Shown: in pieces, positions 58,039-64,000 of the stretch | Layout: every line of letters starts with the position of its first letter | Position numbering within the stretch: position 1 is the first letter of the stretch | Source of the DNA: Rhypophila decipiens | Taxonomy: Eukaryota; Ascomycota; Sordariomycetes; Sordariales; Naviculisporaceae | Direction of reading: 5' to 3' | Assembly (NCBI GenBank): GCA_033297075.1 | Contig: MU858045.1 | Coordinates: 620,001 to 684,000, forward strand | DNA length: 64,000 bases | Notes under the pieces: model-generated | Databases searched by the model: none | The model's input: the letters and a program-made list of their open reading frames with translations, nothing else | Told to the model about the DNA's origin: nothing | Position numbers and translations under genes: made by a program

Positions 58039-59227
58039 TTTCGGGAGAGCTGGTTTGGTTGTTTATTTGCTGTTAGTTTGCTGGTGCTTGGAGGGTTGAC
58101 GGGGAGGTTGCGAGTTTTGCCTGGTCGCGCTGCTCGGATGGGAAAGTTGATTGGCGGTCGTAGTTTTGCGGGATAAGAAGAACAAGGAAATAAACCGCAA
58201 GTGTATTTCTCGAATTGCTGTATCCTAAGACAAAAGAAGGTCGTTCGTAGATCGATCTGTCGTTGGGTCGCATTTGCTTGTGGTGAGTTTCCAATGCGAC
58301 ACTTGGATGGTGGGGTTGAGCTTCGACGCGCCAAGAAAAGTCTACAGTGGGTGAACAGCCGCTACCAGCTGTCCCGCAGTTCACAAGGCAATGTTGACAT
58401 CAGGGGCAGCCAAGAATGGCCTTTTGATCCCGTGAAAGCCTCAACATTGAGTAAAGTTATTTCGTTTTGTACACAAAGAACCAAAGGATGATACACTGAC
58501 ATGGGATACACTTGGAAACACACACGGTGGAGACGCTGGCGTCTTGACGAACCACATGGTTGCTTTCATGGCAGTAAGAGTGATCATAATAAGCAATGTT
58601 CTTACTCACCTCAATAATAGAGCCGAATCCTGCAACTTAAAAGAATCAAGTCATCAAGCGGTAAACGAAGACTTGAAACATTCAAAGTAAGATATATGTA
58701 CACCTGACTGTGAATGAAAAGAGAAATGCATTTTACCAGAACAAGCCATATTTGACCAAACGCCCCTATCCAGCCAATGAGAATACGGCCTACGACCTAT
58801 AAAAAGAGAAACTCAAAGCGGCAAGGAAAAGAAAAAAGAATACAAAACCTAACATAACCCAAACAAAGTTAACCTAAGAGTGAGTTGACAAGGTCGACGA
58901 GACCCAACCGGTCAACCTAGGCAAAAGGAAACAAACGTAAAATAAACCCCATGGAAAAGAAAAGAAAACCTAAACCCATAACCAGTAACAAGGGACCTAG
59001 ACTGAACCAAGTCGCCATGAAATCCAACCAAAACCAGAATGCTCCATCCATTGATACCCAGTTAAACAATCTGATGTGGTGGTTCAACGTAAAATAAAAA
59101 AAACCCTCATGACCAACCTTGTGCATATGCATACTCCCATACAAATGCCATATTCCCTGTATGTATGCGTGCGTCCCCCCAAGTCGTCTGACCAGCAACT
59201 AAGCTCCCCTCGGTGGTTCTCGGTAAC
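58039..59227. other. intergenic: Y14 promoter and spindle-pole gene 3' flank
   Basis: No gene is seen. The stretch 58590-59120 is A-rich on the plus strand and probably contains the 3' UTR of the neighbouring coiled-coil gene. Confidence 0.55.
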
Positions 59228-62200
59228 TCAGTCAAACCCATTCCAAGACGACCCCTCAGTCCCATTCGTCGTCCCTGTAGCATTATTATGCGTCCGAGTA
59301 TCCCCCCTATCTCTAGAGGAACTCACCCCCGCCGACGACCTTCTCCCGCTCTTCCTCTCTTCCCCCCCAGTAGTCGCAGTCTTCCTCTTGTGACTACAAG
59401 ACGCAATACCCACACTGGCGGTACCAACCCCAGGACCATCCATCTTCATAATCCCACTCAAAACAGTGACATCAACCTCCTCCACATCCATCATCTGCCC
59501 AGCCAACTTCTGCCCCTCAAGCACATCAAACAGCCGATACAAAACACCACTTTTACTCTCCACCTCTGCCTGGAGCCGTTTAATCTCGCCCATGAGCCGT
59601 CTCCTCTCTCGCTGGCCAAGACTCTTATCCAGCCCAAAATACTGCTCATTCAACCTCTTCAGACTCATCTGCAAATGATCAATCTCATCTTGCGTCTCCT
59701 TGATCACGATGGCGAGCGCTTCACCCGGTGACATTGCCGGACGAAGTGTAGCGTCTTCTTCGCCTGCGGGCATGCGCTCCGACACAGGGACGGGCTTTTC
59801 CACCGAGACGGTCTTCTTGCCCTTTCGTGCGTCCTCTGCGGAAATGATGACTTTGCCTGTGGCGGTAACAGCTGTGCGTCGGTCTCCATTTGCTGCGATG
59901 CGGATGCACACGTGGCAGTTTGAGCAGTTGTGCGTGGAAAGGCCGTCTAGAATACGGCGGGCTTCGGCGCTGAGAGAGGCGATGGATTGCTTGCCTGTGT
60001 CTGTGACTTCTTTGGTGCTGTGTAGTGTAATGTCGGGCACAAAGAAAGCAGAGGTCATGTTTTGCTCGACTGTGGCTGTAGGTTCTGTCAAGACGCGCGC
60101 GGCCATATCCGAGTTGCGCCGGAGACGAGATTCAGGGCGTAGTGGTGCTTTGCCCTGGGTATTGGTGAGGAGGCTCTTGCCGGATCTATTGCTGTGAACC
60201 GAGAGGCCTGTACGATTGGTCTCGTCTTCGCTGTGATGGCTCACGATGCTCAGGGCAGACTTGACGCTGAAGCGGCCCGTGTCTTCGTCCAGTGCAAACT
60301 GGCTGGATTTCTTGAGGATGCCCGTCGGCTGTCGAGACTGGTTTGTCGAGGGCAGTGGTGGCAGGTCGTAATCGGTGATTTGGAATGTGTCACCACCAGC
60401 GGCTCCTTGTTCGGTATTGTCATCCACCTGTTGTTGAGATTGCGCTTGCGCCTGAGCTTCAAAATCACGGTAGGTCTGCTTCAGCTTGGCGATTTCATCG
60501 TCCATGATGCTGGCAAAGTCGGAACCCTGCGTGAGGTGCAGCTCCGTTGTCGGGTCTTCGTCGACATTCATCACGTCGCTCTTACCAGTGTAGTCGTTGG
60601 GAGGCTCGACAATACGAGTCACCTTCGCAGGCTTGGGTCCAATCAGCAGCTCCCTCTGGGAGATTTCCGTGATCTTGTTGGTCAGCTGCTTCACCTTCCT
60701 GATGGCAGCTTCCCGGCGGTCCAGCTTCACGCGGAGTGTATTCTCCTTTTGCCTAAAGTCCTCCTCCAGACGGACGCAGTCATCCGTGTTGTCGTTGAGC
60801 GATCGGAGGTACTCTGTGTTGTTCTTGGTAAGCTGCTGGCTCAACTGGACCACCTTATGTCGATCAGTGATCCATTGGTCTTCCATTTCCTTAAAATCAG
60901 CCCGGAGCCGCTGGTTCTCTTCCTCGAGTCTTTCCGTCTCACAAGCCAGCTCGAGATTCTCCTGCTTCAGCTCGCGGATCTTGGCATCCTTTGAGCTGGT
61001 CGACGACTCCTTTTCTTGCAGTCCCCGTGACTGCTTCTCCAGCTGTCGTCTGAGGTGCTCAATCTCGGCCTCGAGCTCAGCATTGAGCTCAATCACCGCC
61101 GTGTCGGTGGTTATGCCTTGGATATTATCAATCATCTCGTCCCGCTTGCTGATGCCCTTCTTCAAGTCACCAATGTGCTGATCCCGCGCGGCGATTTGTG
61201 CTTTGAGCTTCTTGTTTTCTTTGAAGTATGTCTCGTTGTTACGCTCCATACTTGCATGGTCTTGAGAGAGGACCTTCTTCTCCTCTTCGAGCGTCTTGCA
61301 CCGCTTTAGAGTAGACGACAGCTCCTCCTTGGTAGTGGCCAGCTCCTTCCGGACAGTGGTCAGCTCCTGGCGGAGACTGTCGCACTCGCCAGCAAGCTTC
61401 TTCCTCTGCCGCACTGCCAGATCGTGCTGCTGCTTGAGGTTATCGTTGGTAGTAAGCAGAGCGTTATACTCGAGCTCCATCGTCTCCTTGTCTTGTTGCG
61501 ACTGGAGAGTTGACTCGAGCTCTCTCTGCACATTCTCGAGCTCAGCCTGGACCTTCTTGGCACGTTCCCTGACCGCAGAAGCTTGCCGCAACGCCTCATC
61601 GCGCTCTGCCGTGAGGGCCGAGCTGTGAATGTCGTTCACGCCAACTTGTCTGGTAGCTTGGTCCAGCCGACCTCGCAGCTCAGCAACCTGCTCCTCAAGC
61701 TCCTGATTACTCTGGGCGCTGCGCCTGAACGATCCATCCGAGTCGGAGCCGATAGCACTGTCTCCGGACCGCTTCCTCGTCTTGAGCCGCTTAAGCTCCG
61801 ACTGGAGCTGGTTGACTTCACGCTGGAGCTTCTCGGCCTCGCGTTGGAGCATGGCATCGTGGTCGTGGAGTTCACGGACTTCCTCCTGGAGCTTATCCAT
61901 CGAGACAAAGATCTCCTCGTCCTCCTCAGGAATGCTCACGGCATTGACGGGCTCATGTGCACTTTCCGGACCGAGCCGAACGCTAGTCTTACCAGCCTTG
62001 ACAAAGACCGGCACCCCATTTCTCATGGAGCTGAACTTGAGGGTACCCGAGGTCCAGTCTGGAAGGTGGCGGAAGGCGGGGAGGAAAAAGGAGCGGCCTG
62101 TTGGGCCAATATCAGTCCCGTCAGCACCTTGGCTAGATCGAAAGTCGTGCTGGCTTTGCTGGAGGGCTCCTTTTGGCGGAGACTGTTTAGGCGTGGTGTC

Positions 62201-62920
62201 GTGAGCAGATTCTTGATGCTTTGTTTGCTTCTCGGTCCGGATCTTGGATACCATGTCCTGAAGAGATCGCTTTGGGGTGTCTGGAGAGGACATGGCCGTG
62301 TCCAACTGTGCGTTCACAAAACGGGATCGCCTCGATCCTTGTACGGGTTGATTTGTCGTCTGTGAGAGCACGGTAGAGCAATCAGATTCGTCGTCAACTC
62401 GGGGCTGCATTTCGGGCCGGAAGCGTTTCCTTTTCGCGTCCAGGACGTCCTCAAATGTGTCCGTGTTGTCGGCTGTGGGGGGCATATTTTCCTTTTGGCG
62501 CTCTTTGGAGACGGGCTTGAAAGATGCTGCAACATCTAAGCTCTCGGTAAAGGTAAATGTGTTTTTATTGTTGTTGACCAAGTTGCTCCATTCGGGGAAA
62601 GTATGGGCGATGGCTGAGGTGTTGACCATGGTCGCGGGCTGCTGCGCAGAGGCGCCGAATCTGCCTGACCTCGGAGGTTTCCTGGAGGGGTTCTTTAAGT
62701 CTTCGCTGAATCTTCGGGTTCCCTCGTCGTCGGGGCTGAATGAGAAGTTGGAGAGGTTTCTGGTGAGTTCCTCGGTGGTGGTGCTGACCGTGTCGTGGGA
62801 GCCTGTGGACGATGGCGGGGAGCTAAATGGATTGTTTTTTAATCGGAATTCGTGCATCTCCTTTGTGAGTCTAGATACATGTTTGGGTTTGCCATGGGGT
62901 TTATTGCTATTGAAGTCCAT
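59228..62920 (-). CDS. spindle-pole-body coiled-coil protein, Ppc89/SnaD type (Cep57-like)
   Basis: The protein resembles fission-yeast Ppc89 and Aspergillus SnaD, central scaffold proteins of the spindle pole body. A single exon encodes 1230 residues. The first 340 are disordered. They include KERQKENMPP, and PDWTSGTLKFSSMRNGVPVF lies at the end of this part. From about 355 to 820 heptad-rich coiled coil predominates (for example MLQREAEKLQREVNQLQSEL). A Cys cluster, HNCSNCHVC, lies near 1055. The C-terminal domain (MSPGEALAIVIKETQDEIDH, LNEQYFGLDKSLGQRERRRL, VLYRLFDVLEGQ) fits the Cep57 microtubule-binding domain. The Met at 62920 is preferred because the upstream in-frame extension is unlike the family. 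Assignment is by domain layout, so a related scaffold is possible. Confidence 0.82.
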   Translation of the reverse strand: MDFNSNKPHGKPKHVSRLTKEMHEFRLKNNPFSSPPSSTGSHDTVSTTTEELTRNLSNFSFSPDDEGTRRFSEDLKNPSRKPPRSGRFGASAQQPATMVNTSAIAHTFPEWSNLVNNNKNTFTFTESLDVAASFKPVSKERQKENMPPTADNTDTFEDVLDAKRKRFRPEMQPRVDDESDCSTVLSQTTNQPVQGSRRSRFVNAQLDTAMSSPDTPKRSLQDMVSKIRTEKQTKHQESAHDTTPKQSPPKGALQQSQHDFRSSQGADGTDIGPTGRSFFLPAFRHLPDWTSGTLKFSSMRNGVPVFVKAGKTSVRLGPESAHEPVNAVSIPEEDEEIFVSMDKLQEEVRELHDHDAMLQREAEKLQREVNQLQSELKRLKTRKRSGDSAIGSDSDGSFRRSAQSNQELEEQVAELRGRLDQATRQVGVNDIHSSALTAERDEALRQASAVRERAKKVQAELENVQRELESTLQSQQDKETMELEYNALLTTNDNLKQQHDLAVRQRKKLAGECDSLRQELTTVRKELATTKEELSSTLKRCKTLEEEKKVLSQDHASMERNNETYFKENKKLKAQIAARDQHIGDLKKGISKRDEMIDNIQGITTDTAVIELNAELEAEIEHLRRQLEKQSRGLQEKESSTSSKDAKIRELKQENLELACETERLEEENQRLRADFKEMEDQWITDRHKVVQLSQQLTKNNTEYLRSLNDNTDDCVRLEEDFRQKENTLRVKLDRREAAIRKVKQLTNKITEISQRELLIGPKPAKVTRIVEPPNDYTGKSDVMNVDEDPTTELHLTQGSDFASIMDDEIAKLKQTYRDFEAQAQAQSQQQVDDNTEQGAAGGDTFQITDYDLPPLPSTNQSRQPTGILKKSSQFALDEDTGRFSVKSALSIVSHHSEDETNRTGLSVHSNRSGKSLLTNTQGKAPLRPESRLRRNSDMAARVLTEPTATVEQNMTSAFFVPDITLHSTKEVTDTGKQSIASLSAEARRILDGLSTHNCSNCHVCIRIAANGDRRTAVTATGKVIISAEDARKGKKTVSVEKPVPVSERMPAGEEDATLRPAMSPGEALAIVIKETQDEIDHLQMSLKRLNEQYFGLDKSLGQRERRRLMGEIKRLQAEVESKSGVLYRLFDVLEGQKLAGQMMDVEEVDVTVLSGIMKMDGPGVGTASVGIASCSHKRKTATTGGEERKSGRRSSAGVSSSRDRGDTRTHNNATGTTNGTEGSSWNGFD

Positions 62921-64000
62921 GGCTGACCAGACGAAAGAGAGGGGAATGGGAGTGTTGAAGTGATCCGAGTCCCTGTCAACTGGGAGCGCGCTGTAAAGTC
63001 GAGCGCGCGGTCGTGGCTCCAAAAGGTTTGGTGGAGCAAACGGGGAAGTCGGAGGGCGCAAGTGTGAACCTGCAGCTGCACCGAGAAAAGGTAAACAATC
63101 GTTAGTCTGCCTTCCCAGTGGCCGCGCCAGAATCGTATTTGCGTCGGTTTCAAGAAAGAGCTTTGGATGAAATATTCAAGGTCCAAAATATGTGCATCCT
63201 GCGTGAAAATGTGTAGCGCGCAAGCAGTGGCAGTTGCAAACTGGTGTGAAGTCGCAATGGATCTCTGGGGAAAAGACGCGATATCCGAAAGGGGATTTGT
63301 TTACAATGCAGGGGTGCTTTCAGAGCCCACGGAGTGGGGCACTCAGAGCTTGGGTCCACAACCCGGCCGGAATGGTGGGGCACCAGTCAGATCGGAGGCG
63401 CTCCCCATTGGAGCCTCGTGGGCAGGCGCACGCAGCCCAGGTTTAGCTCCTGAGAGTGCTGGCAGCGGTGAACACCAACCAGCTGCAAATGACGTTTGGA
63501 AGGAGGTTGGTTGGAAAACGAACAGGAGCTACGGATAGAAAAGCGTTGCATTGAGGACATTTTATCGAACTTTTGAGGGAAGGAAAAAGAACGTGACTGG
63601 ATGGGACTTGCAACGAACAGCTTGTAGTTCGTCGCAGGGAAGGCTGCCCCTGAGTCGCTGGTGCAGTATCCATTAACAAGAAATCATGACAGCACATATC
63701 ATAAGAGCAGCCACCACCACCGTTGAAATTATCTTATTCCTTTATTTGCATTCACCCACCTAGGTAGAAATAGTTGACATATTTTTCCATATCTTGCTTT
63801 CGCCTTGTAAACCCCGATCAAGTAATCTTTTTATATTATACATTCCATGCTCTCCGAAGCAGGTAGCTGGACAAGTCGATATATGAAAGCCCAACCCAGG
63901 CATAACGAGCCCACTGGTTTTGTTGTAGGATCCTCATCCCGGCTTCCCTTGCAACTTTCCCAATTCGCCAAGTGAATATTGTTCAGCGCTCTCCAGCAAG
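62921..64000. other. upstream region of the spindle-pole gene to window end
   Basis: This is the promoter and 5' flank of the coiled-coil gene. Short frames on both strands have no recognisable product. No gene start can be placed before the window ends. Confidence 0.5.

Noticed and set aside
60194..60994. 266-codon frame (and others) antisense to the coiled-coil gene
   Set aside because: Shadow frames of a long Glu/Lys/Leu-rich gene.

Overview
This 64-kb window comes from a filamentous ascomycete, most likely a Sordariomycete (Sordariales-like). The genes carry short introns (mostly 53-157 nt) with GT..AG ends and CTAAC-type branch sites. The recognisable proteins (BUB2, Fpr4, ISC1, Swd3, Pcc1, CDC14, an NDR-type kinase, a THOC5-like protein, an Izh3-like PAQR protein, a DH-PH RhoGEF, Nas2, Ran, Y14 and a Ppc89/SnaD-type spindle-pole protein) are typical fungal core genes. 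There is no sign of bacterial, plasmid or phage DNA. I found no transposon or CRISPR array. The species cannot be named from the sequence alone.

Layout. 0.7-13 kb is a compact housekeeping block: BUB2 (-), FPR4 (-), a DJ-1/PfpI protein (-), ISC1 (-), SWD3/WDR5-like with an RS-rich N-terminus (+) and PCC1 (-). 13.8-20.7 kb holds CDC14 (+) followed by a large NDR-family kinase (+). A 4.2-kb stretch without recognisable genes follows, then a membrane-bound GT2 glycosyltransferase (-). 27-35.4 kb is gene-poor, with only a tRNA-Gly(UCC). 35.4-39 kb has a divergent THOC5-like / PAQR pair. 40.4-46.3 kb looks accessory: a broken F-box-type gene, an O-methyltransferase and a PTH11-like seven-helix membrane protein. 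48-63 kb is housekeeping again: RhoGEF (-), NAS2 (+), Ran (+), Y14 (-) and the spindle-pole scaffold (-).

Main finding. The NDR-type kinase at 17432-20675 is intact in every respect except two in-frame UAG codons. Both fall exactly where the kinase family has a tryptophan: codon 415, split by intron 2 (the 'RW-IVPL' position), and codon 607 (the D-W-W-S motif of subdomain IX). Changing UAG to UGG at both restores a complete 1021-residue kinase. Both adenosines are preceded by U, and each can sit in the loop of a hairpin with a 5-bp stem and a 10-nt loop. The first hairpin uses intron sequence for its 3' arm. This is the pattern expected for the ADAR-independent, sexual-stage A-to-I mRNA editing described in Fusarium (PUK1) and Neurospora (stk-21). 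I infer that this gene is that kinase's orthologue, with two separated recoding sites, one of them coupled to a splice site.

Functional themes. Several genes act on mitotic exit, septation or nuclear division (BUB2, CDC14, the NDR-type kinase, Ran, the Ppc89/SnaD-like protein). Others act in nuclear RNA and chromatin work (SWD3, PCC1, THOC5-like, Y14, FPR4). They are not operons; each has its own promoter, and several pairs are divergent. All exon structures were deduced by eye from reading frames, splice signals and protein-family expectation; no transcript data were available.
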